Assembly: GCF_900460525.1 (NCBI RefSeq)
Contig: NZ_UHIY01000001.1
Span: 3,844,001-3,908,000, forward strand
From: Yersinia kristensenii
GTDB lineage: Bacteria > Pseudomonadota > Gammaproteobacteria > Enterobacterales > Enterobacteriaceae
Reading direction: 5' to 3'
DNA: 64,000 bases
Shown here: positions 9,286 through 17,868 of the stretch, one piece after another
How the letters are laid out: every line of letters starts with the position of its first letter
How positions within the stretch are numbered: the stretch's first letter is position 1
Made by a program: the position numbers and the translations under genes
The notes under the pieces: model-generated
What the model was told of the DNA's origin: nothing
Seen by the model: the letters and a program-made list of their open reading frames with translations, nothing else
Databases searched by the model: none

Positions 9286-10470
9286 ATGGACAAATTCAAA
9301 CCATACAGTAAATCAAAAGCCCCTATTTCAACGCTTCAGAAACTAGCTGAAACTTTATCTATCTCAATTGATGAGTTGAATGGAATTGCAGCACTACCGG
9401 AAGATGAAAAATACGTAAGAAAAGAACTTCCAAAAGCAGATGGAAGTAAAAGAGTAGTCTACTCCCTTCATCCAAAGATGAGATTGTTACAATCTCGAAT
9501 TAACAAGAGAATTTTCAAAGAATTAGTGATTTTCCCTCCGTTTCTTTTTGGTTCTGTACCTGGTAAAAATGATGGTGCAAATTCCAATATCAAACGCGAT
9601 TATGTATCCTGTGCAAAGGCTCATTGTGGAGCAAAAACAGTTTTAAAAGTAGATATAAGTAATTTCTTTGATAATATTCATAAGGATTTGGTTCGTGATG
9701 TATTTAACAATGTGTTGAATATTCGAGACGAAGCTTTGGAATATGTCACAAATTTATGTTGTAAGGGTGACTTTGTAGTTCAGGGAGCATTAACATCAAG
9801 TTATATAGCAACTCTATGTCTTTACGCACAAGAAGGGAATGTTTATCAAAGAGCCATAAGAAAAAATCTTGTATACACCCGTTTAGTTGATGATATTACT
9901 GTATCATCACAAATTAATGGTTATGATTTTACGCAAATATTAAGTCATATTGAAAATATGCTTTCCACTCATGATTTACCTGTAAATAAACGTAAGACTA
10001 AAATATTTCACTGTTCATCAGAGCCGATAAAAATACATGGGTTACGAGTGGATTACAATTCCCCACGACTACCTAGCGATGAAGTGAAGCGTATTAGAGC
10101 GTCTCTACATAATCTCAAAAAACTTGCTGTAAAAAACAACACCAAAACAAGCATGGCATACAGAAAAGAATTTAACAGATGCATGGGACGCATAAACAAG
10201 CTAGGGCGTGTTGGTCATGATAAGTATGAGTTATTTAAAGAACAGTTGTTGGCAATAAAACCAATGCCATCACCAAGAGATATTACAATTGTTGAGTCTG
10301 CTGTAACTAGTCTCGAAACTTCATGTTCAAAAGGCAATGGCAACAAACATTGGTATAAGAGAAAATATAATCTTACATTATATAAATTAATCATTCTAAC
10401 TCGCTCGAAAGTATTTGATAGAATAGTCGATACGTTTAAAGAACGATTAAAAAAGGTAAAGCCAGCGTGA
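9286..10470 (+). CDS. Retron reverse transcriptase, Ec48-like
   Basis: 394 residues from the ATG at 9286 (the longer frame from 9229 would run through the folded RNA region). RT motifs in order: GSKRVVYSLHPKMRLLQ (53-69), CAKAH at 109-113 corresponding to the retron NAxxH signature, KVDISNFFDNIH with catalytic Asp123, VVQGALTSS (164-172), and LVDD at 200-203, where the usual YADD Tyr is Leu but both Asp are kept. IHGL at 250-253 is in the place of the retron VTG motif. RT would make msDNA from the adjacent RNA. It overlaps the membrane gene by 4 bases (GTGA). RBS is poor (GGTG). Confidence 0.85.
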   Translation: MDKFKPYSKSKAPISTLQKLAETLSISIDELNGIAALPEDEKYVRKELPKADGSKRVVYSLHPKMRLLQSRINKRIFKELVIFPPFLFGSVPGKNDGANSNIKRDYVSCAKAHCGAKTVLKVDISNFFDNIHKDLVRDVFNNVLNIRDEALEYVTNLCCKGDFVVQGALTSSYIATLCLYAQEGNVYQRAIRKNLVYTRLVDDITVSSQINGYDFTQILSHIENMLSTHDLPVNKRKTKIFHCSSEPIKIHGLRVDYNSPRLPSDEVKRIRASLHNLKKLAVKNNTKTSMAYRKEFNRCMGRINKLGRVGHDKYELFKEQLLAIKPMPSPRDITIVESAVTSLETSCSKGNGNKHWYKRKYNLTLYKLIILTRSKVFDRIVDTFKERLKKVKPA

Positions 10471-11168
10471 ATGGGAAGTTAAAAGCGTTAATTTATATAG
10501 TTGTATTCGCAACCATTATTTTTGTTATTTTTACAATCATATCATTGTATCAGACGATTGATGGTAAAAGACTTTATGAAAGAAGTTTTTGCCTTAGTAG
10601 TCAATGTCTGGAAAATCTTGCAAAAGAGGTCTCAGGAATTACGCTGTATTTTCAAGCATTTGGTTACCTAATGACGACTTTTGTAACTGTTTTTGGTGTA
10701 ATTATTGCCTTGATGACTTATTATTCCGGTGTTAAAAATAATAATAATAGTAATTACACTGCTCACCTTACAATGTTTCGCGAATTCTCTAGTGCTGAAC
10801 TTTCCAAAAGAACGAGTATCTACCCTGAAGGTATAAACCTATTTCGGTGGTATAAGATAATGTTTCCAAAGGCAAAAGATGGGGATATTTCCGTATCTGA
10901 TCATTACCTGGCTATAATCAATAATATTCAGGATGTTATTAATGAGGCGAATGCATACATAACTGATGAAAATAAAGATTACAAATATAAAACCCATCAA
11001 AGAAAAATAATCACAGTACTTGGTGAAATAGGCATACGCATTAGCAATGGTCCAAAAAACACTTTTATCGATATTGAGGGGCAAGTTTTTGAGTATATTG
11101 ATACAGTGAATCTATCATTTAGCCATCAGGTTGTGGAGTTGAGTAAAATTGAAAGGAAATACATTTAA
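10467..11168 (+). CDS. Two-TM retron effector, Ec48 type
   Basis: 233 residues from GTG at 10467, coupled to the RT stop. Two membrane helices (about 7-29 and 62-85) flank a short loop with two Cys, then a long soluble C-terminal domain with MFREFSSAELSKR and WYKIMFPKAKDGDISVSDHY. This matches the layout, as I recall it, of the membrane effector of retron Ec48 (Eco6), which permeabilises the inner membrane when phage infection disturbs RecBCD. The effector role here follows from gene order and architecture, not from a search. Confidence 0.8.
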   Translation: MNGKLKALIYIVVFATIIFVIFTIISLYQTIDGKRLYERSFCLSSQCLENLAKEVSGITLYFQAFGYLMTTFVTVFGVIIALMTYYSGVKNNNNSNYTAHLTMFREFSSAELSKRTSIYPEGINLFRWYKIMFPKAKDGDISVSDHYLAIINNIQDVINEANAYITDENKDYKYKTHQRKIITVLGEIGIRISNGPKNTFIDIEGQVFEYIDTVNLSFSHQVVELSKIERKYI

Positions 11169-11912
11169 AATTAATGAGTGGATTAGCCGTGCTGATATTG
11201 AAGTTCTAATTTTTAGTAGGAGCCTCACTAATAAGTCCAATATTAATTACATCTACTTTTCCATTTAAGCATATGAAGTATTTTATTAAAATCGTCGGTC
11301 TTTTTTGAGTCAATCCGTAAACTCCCCAATTCAGCACTACGTTATGTAACTTACAAGATGTTCTTTGTGTGGTATCGGGCTGGTATTTTTTTAAACGTAA
11401 GAGTTTCTGATTCATACCACCGAATAAAGTTAATTTCACTGATATTTTCTGAGTGTACGTTTAGATTCTGATTAATATCTAACACTTGAAGTGAGTATGT
11501 AATGCGACCAATAGTGATTCAATTGTAGGACTAAATATTCCAGATGATATACTCAATTAACTGTCTATAAGTTAAAATCGCAAACTTCCGCTTCTGGCAC
11601 AAAGCAGCCTGTCTGAATTGCTGTCAGGCCTGCTATGAGCAAAAACAGACATTAAACTACTTCTGGCTCGGACCGAAATTTTCAACACAGTACAACTGTA
11701 CGGCCAACCACTTTTAGATGGTGCTGGTTACACAATATCTAGCTGCTGCCCACAAGGCTTCATCCCTCCCCCACAGAAACACTGACTTATCCTCTGGAAA
11801 AATTTTTTCGAAGCCTGTTGACACTAAAAAACAAGAACAGCATATTTTGCACCATAACGACTATACAAAGAGTAGAAAATATCCACTGAACCAATGGGAT
11901 AGGGGGCATAAC
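11169..11912. other. Gene-free stretch between retron and Panacea module
   Basis: About 740 bases. The minus-strand frame at 11206-11439 has no recognisable protein features or RBS and is not called. A segment at 11580-11660 (TTCCGCTTCTGGCACAAAGC) resembles commonly scattered enterobacterial non-coding DNA. No tRNA or CRISPR seen. Promoter of the next pair is presumably near its end. Confidence 0.4.
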
Positions 11913-12383
11913 ATGGCTTATTCAGCTGTTGCAGTAGCAAATGCCTTCATTGAAAAGGCACTCAAAGGTGAGCTTAAAGAGCTCACGCCAATGAAACTGC
12001 AAAAATTACTGTTTTACACACAGTCATGGCATCTGAAATTGCGTGGAGGAACACCACTTTTTGATGATCTGTTTGCTCGCTGGAAATTTGGACCAGTTAT
12101 ACCAACATTATATAGGCTACTAAAAAAATACGGTGCCAATGAAATAGATAGCAAGATTAGCTTTATTCAAGAAAGCGATGGCGACTTTGAACGTATAACG
12201 CCATCTATTCAGAAAGATGATGAGGAAACCAGAAAACTCGTCGATAAAATCATCGAAGTGTATGGTGAATATAGCGGCCCTGAATTATCGAGCATGACTC
12301 ATGCCCCCAATACAGCATGGAGCAAAGGGGCTACTGACGGTGGACCTATATCACACAAAGATATGGCGGAATTTATTCACTAA
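11913..12383 (+). CDS. Panacea (DUF4065/SocA-like) antitoxin
   Basis: 156 residues from the ATG at 11913 (AGGGGG upstream); the in-frame extension to 11718 is not protein-like. Contains the DUF4065 core: YSAVAVANAFIEKAL, LTPMKLQKLLFYTQSWHL, FARWKFGPVIPTLYR. Panacea domains are known as versatile antitoxin domains paired with unrelated toxins and are common in prophages. Its stop overlaps the next start (TAATG), so the two are co-translated. Confidence 0.8.
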   Translation: MAYSAVAVANAFIEKALKGELKELTPMKLQKLLFYTQSWHLKLRGGTPLFDDLFARWKFGPVIPTLYRLLKKYGANEIDSKISFIQESDGDFERITPSIQKDDEETRKLVDKIIEVYGEYSGPELSSMTHAPNTAWSKGATDGGPISHKDMAEFIH

Positions 12384-12766
12384 TGTCTTGGCTCGAAGAT
12401 ATCTCAATCCCCAGCGGGAAAGAATCACTGGGTTCATTATCAACACCAAGTCTTCGTGATGAACCTCCTTGTAGTGAATCCTCTACCGGCGCTGACGATA
12501 TTGCACCTCAGCTAGTAGAAGATGCAAAATCTTATAGAAAGCTCAGGGAGGTTTTCGCAGAGAAAGCCTACAAAGTAGCCAAAAAATCACTCTATGGTTG
12601 GGCATTACTTCTTTTTATTCAAGGATGGTTCTCTCTGATTGGTGTTGATATTTTTTCAGATAAAGTGCTTATAGCAATTACCACCGCTGTTACTCTTAAT
12701 GTTTTTGCTGCCTTTTTGGGCGTAATAAGAGGATTATTCCCCTCTTCTACATCTCGCAAAGAATAA
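12383..12766 (+). CDS. Small membrane protein, candidate Panacea-paired toxin
   Basis: 127 residues: polar N-terminus, a basic helical segment (residues 50-65), then two membrane helices (about 70-88 and 93-115). It overlaps the Panacea gene by one base and is followed by a good terminator, so the two form an isolated operon. Membrane proteins are among the toxins known to pair with Panacea antitoxins; toxicity here is inferred. No named family recognised. Confidence 0.65.
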   Translation: MSWLEDISIPSGKESLGSLSTPSLRDEPPCSESSTGADDIAPQLVEDAKSYRKLREVFAEKAYKVAKKSLYGWALLLFIQGWFSLIGVDIFSDKVLIAITTAVTLNVFAAFLGVIRGLFPSSTSRKE

Positions 12767-12781
12767 CATTACTTATACAAT

Positions 12782-12811
12782 GCCCCGAATCCCCTAGATA
12801 CTCGGGGCTTT
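12782..12811 (+). terminator. Terminator of the Panacea operon
   Basis: GCCCCGA / TCGGGGC stem (12782-12788 with 12802-12808) followed by TTTAACATTTTT. It separates the plus-strand cargo from the convergent minus-strand tail genes. Confidence 0.7.
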
Positions 12812-12837
12812 AACATTTTTCGGTACAAATCGGCATT

Positions 12838-13401
12838 TCACCAAATAACGACAAACTCCCTCACTTGTTTTAAGTCCGTTAACCCCGCCACCTCATCTTT
12901 CATTTCCCGTTGTCGCTGGTAAATCCTGTCATTATGTTCCATCAAGGCCAGTGCCATTGCCTCACTGAGCCCCTTGAGTTGTTCCACGCTCAGTGATACT
13001 AATTTATTATTCACATCACCCCACGACATCACATCACGCGAGTTTGTGTTAGCAACAGCGGCCACAGGAGATAAACGCGCCATTGACTGTTGGTCAGCAT
13101 TCCATGTCCGACCTGCATATTCAAAAGTGATACTTTGTGCCTCCTGTTCCAGTCGCCACATGTTGATTTCCTGCCATTTTTGCTCTCTGGCGGCCTGTAA
13201 TATTGCGGGGGTGACTTCAAAAGGGGCAATATTGCCATAATCTCCCCTGATCAGTGCCCGCCAAATGCTCTGTCCCGTTTCGGTGGTATCGTCGGGAGTG
13301 GCAGTATAGGACAAGTATTCCTCCATTCCTGCAAATTGAACTTCGCAATCAATTGCCCCACTTTCCAGATAGCGAGGATTGATAATGTTTTTAATGTCCA
13401 T
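12838..13401 (-). CDS. Tail fibre-associated protein, DUF4376 type
   Basis: 187 residues. The C-terminal half (KWQEINMWRLEQEAQSITFE, WNADQQSMARLSPVAAVAN) is the DUF4376 signature, found in accessory proteins at the distal end of tail fibre operons. It follows the long tail fibre gene by 6 bases and is last in the late transcript. Confidence 0.75.
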   Translation of the reverse strand: MDIKNIINPRYLESGAIDCEVQFAGMEEYLSYTATPDDTTETGQSIWRALIRGDYGNIAPFEVTPAILQAAREQKWQEINMWRLEQEAQSITFEYAGRTWNADQQSMARLSPVAAVANTNSRDVMSWGDVNNKLVSLSVEQLKGLSEAMALALMEHNDRIYQRQREMKDEVAGLTDLKQVREFVVIW

Positions 13402-13407
13402 TTGACC

Positions 13408-15273
13408 TCACGCTATGCGTATGAATAGTCCAACAAAGGCTTCCGTTTTGCTGACTGTTGTCAGGGCACTACCTGAAAGTGCAATAAAACTTCCTGCTTG
13501 TGGGTGTGAGTTTGGCGATGTAACAATAAACTGTGGCGTGGAGGCATAAGAACCTGATGTGCTACATTTTGCTGAAATTGATAACATTCCCAATCGCGAA
13601 CCTGAAACACCTTTTCCTCTGGGAAGGTTACGGTGATTGTCATTATCTGAATCACCACAGTAAGCCGCAAAAATTAGGCCGCCGACACCCGGTGACCTCC
13701 ACGAATTACCGGTGGTTGAACGCAATGCGTTAGTAAAATCACTGATTTTTAACTTGAGATTTTCCCAACCGATAAAGCCATCGGCGCTGATACTATTGGT
13801 ATATAACCGGTTAAGATAAAGGTCGCCATTAACCCCGCTAAACAGGATGAGCTTCCCTTTTTGCCTCTGGTCTTCATTGTGACCTACTGTGGACGGAATA
13901 ATGATTTCAATCATTCCCGAAAAAACCACGCCCGGTATAATTTGTTGGCTGCCCGCAAACTGAGAAACATAATACCGTCCGGGTGGCGTTTCCCTTACCC
14001 ATGCCAGAAATTCTGCTGGCCCGTTATTTCCACTGAACGTTTTGCTCTGCCGAAAATACGCTCCATAACCAAAGGCCCCCGGTAACGCCAGCCGTCCCTC
14101 TGTGCGGTCATGGATATCCGACTGAACATTCATTGTCGCTGCATCACCCAGCCCCAGATGCTGACGTGTTTGTTGCTGTGCATCAGTTCCGGCAGTGGCA
14201 ATTTCTGACAGGTTGTTGGTGCTCTTCAGTGCACCTAGATACTCAAGCACTTCACTTTTTGAGTTCTGACCAATAATCACACGCCCGACCGCTGACAGGT
14301 TCGCGAGAGACATCACATTTTTATTACTAAAATATGCCAGCTTGTTCTCGGCTGTAACCAGACCGGATAGAGATGTAAGAGCAGGGTTTAATGGCTGCTT
14401 ACCCGCAAGTGCATTTGTCATTGTGGTGGCGAAATTCGGGTCATTCCCCAACGCTTCAGCCAGTTCATTCAATGTATCCAGTGCTTCGGGTGAAGAGTCA
14501 ACCAGCGCTGATACCGCCTGTTTGACAAATTCAGCCGTTGCCACTTCTCCCCCTGTCGCGGATATATCAGGTGTGGGCGCTGTGGGGGTGCCTGTCAATG
14601 CAGGGCTGTCGAGAGGGGCTTTTGTCTGTACTTCGTTTGCCAAATTATTCGCAACTTCCTCTACTTCATTGCGACAGTTCTGTGCATTTTGGGCTGCCTG
14701 TTGTGCTGCTTCTTTGCTCTCCTGCGCGTTCTGCGCTGACTGAGTTGCAGAATGTGCGCTTGATGCGGCCCGCTTTTCACTCTCTGTGGCTGTGCTCTGA
14801 CTTTCGGCCGCCGCTGTCGCACTGGTCTGTGCATCAGCAGCATATCTCTTTGCGTCGTCTTTAACTTTCGTCACATCTTGCACACTCTGGCTTACCTGTT
14901 GAGCACTTTCGGCGGCCATATCCGCACTTTGTTGTGCTTGTGCAACCAGCTCTTCAAATCGTTTGACGACATCAGGTTTTAAATCGCCTTCGTCCAGAGC
15001 AATCAGAAAATCATTCAGGGTGCCGGGTTTTGAATCGTCATAAACCGTGATATCACCGACACAATATTCATTACTCCATCCATGTCGTAGATAAACACAG
15101 TACCTTCCCACTTGCGCTTCAAATGAATACTCCCCATTCCTGCCCGTGGTAATTGTTGCAATAGTGCGCATCACCACTTCTGCGGTGTTCACTCGCGCTT
15201 TTAAAATAATCTGACATCCAGACATGGGGATGCCTGCGCCATCAATTAGCGCACCGGATATTTTCACTGACAT
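13408..15273 (-). CDS. Tail fibre protein, Stf-like N-terminus
   Basis: 621 residues from the ATG at 15273 (TGGAG upstream). N-terminal domain (1-110) starts MSVKISGALIDGAGIPMSGC, the lambda Stf-type fibre N-domain that docks on the baseplate. Residues 115-225 are an Ala/Gln/Ser-rich coiled coil (AAESAQQVSQSVQDV and similar repeats). A phage tail repeat follows (GGEVATAEFVKQAVSALVDS), and the C-terminal part (from about 400) is the likely receptor-binding tip. It would determine host range. A terminator-like hairpin precedes it. Confidence 0.88.
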   Translation of the reverse strand: MSVKISGALIDGAGIPMSGCQIILKARVNTAEVVMRTIATITTGRNGEYSFEAQVGRYCVYLRHGWSNEYCVGDITVYDDSKPGTLNDFLIALDEGDLKPDVVKRFEELVAQAQQSADMAAESAQQVSQSVQDVTKVKDDAKRYAADAQTSATAAAESQSTATESEKRAASSAHSATQSAQNAQESKEAAQQAAQNAQNCRNEVEEVANNLANEVQTKAPLDSPALTGTPTAPTPDISATGGEVATAEFVKQAVSALVDSSPEALDTLNELAEALGNDPNFATTMTNALAGKQPLNPALTSLSGLVTAENKLAYFSNKNVMSLANLSAVGRVIIGQNSKSEVLEYLGALKSTNNLSEIATAGTDAQQQTRQHLGLGDAATMNVQSDIHDRTEGRLALPGAFGYGAYFRQSKTFSGNNGPAEFLAWVRETPPGRYYVSQFAGSQQIIPGVVFSGMIEIIIPSTVGHNEDQRQKGKLILFSGVNGDLYLNRLYTNSISADGFIGWENLKLKISDFTNALRSTTGNSWRSPGVGGLIFAAYCGDSDNDNHRNLPRGKGVSGSRLGMLSISAKCSTSGSYASTPQFIVTSPNSHPQAGSFIALSGSALTTVSKTEAFVGLFIRIA

Positions 15274-15287
15274 ATTCAACTCCAAAT

Positions 15288-15309
15288 GAAAAAACCGCCG
15301 AAGCGGTTT
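15288..15309 (-). terminator. Terminator between fibre genes
   Basis: On the minus strand AACCGC-TTCG-GCGGTT followed by TTTTCATTT. It lies upstream of the long fibre gene and downstream of the Tfa-like gene, so it may reduce fibre expression. Confidence 0.65.
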
Positions 15310-15329
15310 ATGTCATCATCAAGATACCG

Positions 15330-15911
15330 TTAATACTCTGGCTTTGCAGGCCATTCAATATTGGGCACGACTGAAATATCTACTCGGTCGAGCAAGACGC
15401 GATATTTACGCCATGCTAATAACTCGGCTTCGGTGGTCTCCGTAGCCAGTCCCAATTCAATACTGTCCTGAAGGATTTGAATTTTGGCGCTTGCTTCGTT
15501 GAGCAAAGCCCGTTTCTTCTGCTCTGCTTCGGCCAGATGGTGCTTTTTCTCGGCGTTTTCGTCTTTCACCCACTGTGAGCCATCCCAGCAGTCAAATTGA
15601 CTGGTTGGTGCCAGTGATGTGAAGCCTTCGGGTAGTGGCCCCAAAGTGATGACCGGGCGTGAATACCCCGTCTGTGTGTCGTATGCCTCTGTACCGCGAT
15701 AATCTTCGGTATATTTCCACTGTTGGGCGTCTTCATTAAACACAACCGCATACCCTGCTTTAATCGGCAAAGGGGCTATAAGGGTGCTGGAGCCGGGAAT
15801 ACCAGTATAAGGAGCAATATATTCATCCGTTTCTCCGGTAAACTCTTTGGTTTTATAGTGATAATTAAAGACAGTGACAATCTGCGCTTTGTCAGACATT
15901 TTAAAAGTCAT
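15330..15911 (-). CDS. Tail fibre assembly chaperone (Tfa-like)
   Basis: 193 residues. Central WDGSQWVKDENAEKKHH and the Gln/Glu-rich helix ending in LLAWRKYRVLLDRVDIS and WPAKPEY are hallmarks of caudoviral tail fibre assembly proteins, which help trimerise the fibre tip. It starts 3 bases after the collar-fibre stop; ATG at 15899 is an alternative start. Confidence 0.87.
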   Translation of the reverse strand: MTFKMSDKAQIVTVFNYHYKTKEFTGETDEYIAPYTGIPGSSTLIAPLPIKAGYAVVFNEDAQQWKYTEDYRGTEAYDTQTGYSRPVITLGPLPEGFTSLAPTSQFDCWDGSQWVKDENAEKKHHLAEAEQKKRALLNEASAKIQILQDSIELGLATETTEAELLAWRKYRVLLDRVDISVVPNIEWPAKPEY

Positions 15912-15913
15912 GG

Positions 15914-17245
15914 TTATGCTGCCCTCACAATGTAGTTAAATGCCATATTGACGGGACGGTTTTCATGGGCAGTAGGCACTACGCGGGACGCATCAAATCT
16001 CTTGGTTGTTGCTCCATTACCACCACTATTATTGGCATGGTGTCCAAAAGCATTACCTTCCTGATAGAACGCGCCTCCGCAGCCATTCCAATATGAGTTA
16101 CCGGCCAGATTTTGTATGTAGAATCCGGTAATGTTCCTGATGGCATCCCCTTGAAAACTGAGCAATGCACGACCGCCATCAAGGTTGCGTCCATTGTCCC
16201 AGCCACGAATAAACAGGCCGCGCAAATCAGGTAATACGCCATTCGGATAGGCTTTTGCCAGTTGCGGGAACTGTGTCTTATTAAATGCCTGACCATGACA
16301 AACCAGCCAGCCTGCTGGCGGTGTAGCCAAAGGCCAAGGCAGAGGGATACCGACAGGCAAGTTATCCGCTGTTTTTAAGTAACGAGCGTCGCTTTCAGTC
16401 TGGGTAAATACGTTTATGTTGCGCGTAAAGCGGTTCTTATCAGGTATATCAGCGCCGTTCTGGCTTTTTTGCAGTGCACCAGCGGCTTTATTGACAGTAT
16501 TTCGTAAGCCGATATTATCAATAAAGAGTGTTTTATCCGGAATATCAGCGCCATTTTCTGATTTCTTTAGAAATAATCCTTCATCTACAACGCCATTACC
16601 GGGGTTTAAAATCAGGAATGAAGACAGTTCTGGTGCAAAAACAACGACTATAGGAACATTTTTTACAATATCACCGGCCCACAACTGAACATTATTCCCC
16701 TTACATAAGGGATAAGCTCCCATGACTCTCCCTGCAAGCGTCACCATTAAAGTTGCCTTCCCTGTATTGGTTTTTGTCGGCAAGACAAGAATCGGAGACC
16801 TGAGCACCCAGTCATTTGCAGAAGATGTCGATGGAAGCGATATTGTCAGATTATTCTCTGTGCCACCAGCCACTGCCGAAAGGTAATCACCGGCCTGTAA
16901 TTGCTCAACCTGGACAAAATGTTGCTCGGAGCCACGAGTGGCAAAATTTGCTACCACATCATTTAAATGCCAGCCCCTAGCCGTTGTTCCCTCTTGACCT
17001 CGAACAACCGTTAACATGTCTTGCGATACAGCGGTAAGATGGCAAATTTCATATACCGATTGCTGACTATCTGTCAGCGTTATTTTGGCGTAAATATGAT
17101 GGGAAATACTGTCGTTCGATATATCTGTTGTTAATAATTTTTGAAATGTTTCCCCTGTTCCCGGCATTACAGTAATTTGGGTTTGTGATGCTGTAATATC
17201 CGAAGCTAATGAGGAAATGACATTATTCCCGAAACCGATAATCAT
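15914..17245 (-). CDS. Tail fibre protein with collar domain
   Basis: 443 residues. C-terminal region has the phage tail collar motif: LPWPLATPPAGWLVCHGQAF, then YPNGVLPDLRGLFIRGWDNG and the end RPVNMAFNYIVRAA. The middle contains two NGADIPDK(T/N)xF repeats (about residues 230 and 260). The start overlaps the upstream baseplate gene by 4 bases. Confidence 0.87.
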   Translation of the reverse strand: MIIGFGNNVISSLASDITASQTQITVMPGTGETFQKLLTTDISNDSISHHIYAKITLTDSQQSVYEICHLTAVSQDMLTVVRGQEGTTARGWHLNDVVANFATRGSEQHFVQVEQLQAGDYLSAVAGGTENNLTISLPSTSSANDWVLRSPILVLPTKTNTGKATLMVTLAGRVMGAYPLCKGNNVQLWAGDIVKNVPIVVVFAPELSSFLILNPGNGVVDEGLFLKKSENGADIPDKTLFIDNIGLRNTVNKAAGALQKSQNGADIPDKNRFTRNINVFTQTESDARYLKTADNLPVGIPLPWPLATPPAGWLVCHGQAFNKTQFPQLAKAYPNGVLPDLRGLFIRGWDNGRNLDGGRALLSFQGDAIRNITGFYIQNLAGNSYWNGCGGAFYQEGNAFGHHANNSGGNGATTKRFDASRVVPTAHENRPVNMAFNYIVRAA

Positions 17246-17868
17246 TTTTCAATCACCGTTATCGAATATTTATAAATAAATGGAAGTTTGACCTGCTGTT
17301 GATCTATTGCGTCCTTAAGGAAATAACCCACACCATTCCCATAATCAGGGATCACGATAACAAAGACTCCATTCGCAACCGTCACACTGATATCAAATGT
17401 GCTTTGTAATGGTGGATCAATACCATTGGCACCATGAATAAATCGCGCAATACGTCTCTTCAGCCAATCAATACAAAAATGAGAACCATCACCTTTATAA
17501 AAATCCCATGTCAGGATGCGTTTAAAGTAATCATCCGGAACATACGAAGATGAACCCGGAACATAATTTCTCATAACGGCATAAGGGATCACATTATATT
17601 CAATAGTGTTATACACTCCGCGTGCAATAGCCTCTTCCGATACCTGAAGTAATGGCCGTTCAACACCATAAATTCCTAAAGCGACCCAATCCAATAACAA
17701 ACCTGTTATTGACTCGGACGTCCAACAAGGCAAAGCAAGATTATTCAGTGAATCCAGATATTCTTGCGCAATTTCGTTATAAGCCTCAAAGAATGCGACA
17801 ACATTCGGATCGTCTCGGTACTGAATAAAAGGATAAGCAGGAATGATTTTATCAATCGGTAATTGCAT
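17242..17868 (-). CDS. Baseplate/tail protein, P2 gpI-like position
   Basis: 208 residues. Directly downstream of baseplate protein J with 17 bases overlap and upstream of the fibre, as gpI is in P2-like phages. Sequence includes WTSESITGLLLDWVALGIYG and DDYFKRILTWDFYKGDG, seen in small myophage baseplate proteins of this type. Probably links wedge to fibre. Confidence 0.7.
   Translation of the reverse strand: MQLPIDKIIPAYPFIQYRDDPNVVAFFEAYNEIAQEYLDSLNNLALPCWTSESITGLLLDWVALGIYGVERPLLQVSEEAIARGVYNTIEYNVIPYAVMRNYVPGSSSYVPDDYFKRILTWDFYKGDGSHFCIDWLKRRIARFIHGANGIDPPLQSTFDISVTVANGVFVIVIPDYGNGVGYFLKDAIDQQQVKLPFIYKYSITVIEK

Noticed and set aside
11206..11439. 77-codon minus-strand frame in the gap after the retron
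   Set aside because: No SD, no recognisable composition or motif, and it lies alone between two plus-strand operons.
14342..14743. Long plus-strand frame over the tail fibre gene
   Set aside because: Antisense shadow of the Ala/Ser/Gln-rich coiled coil, whose codon bias keeps the opposite frame open.
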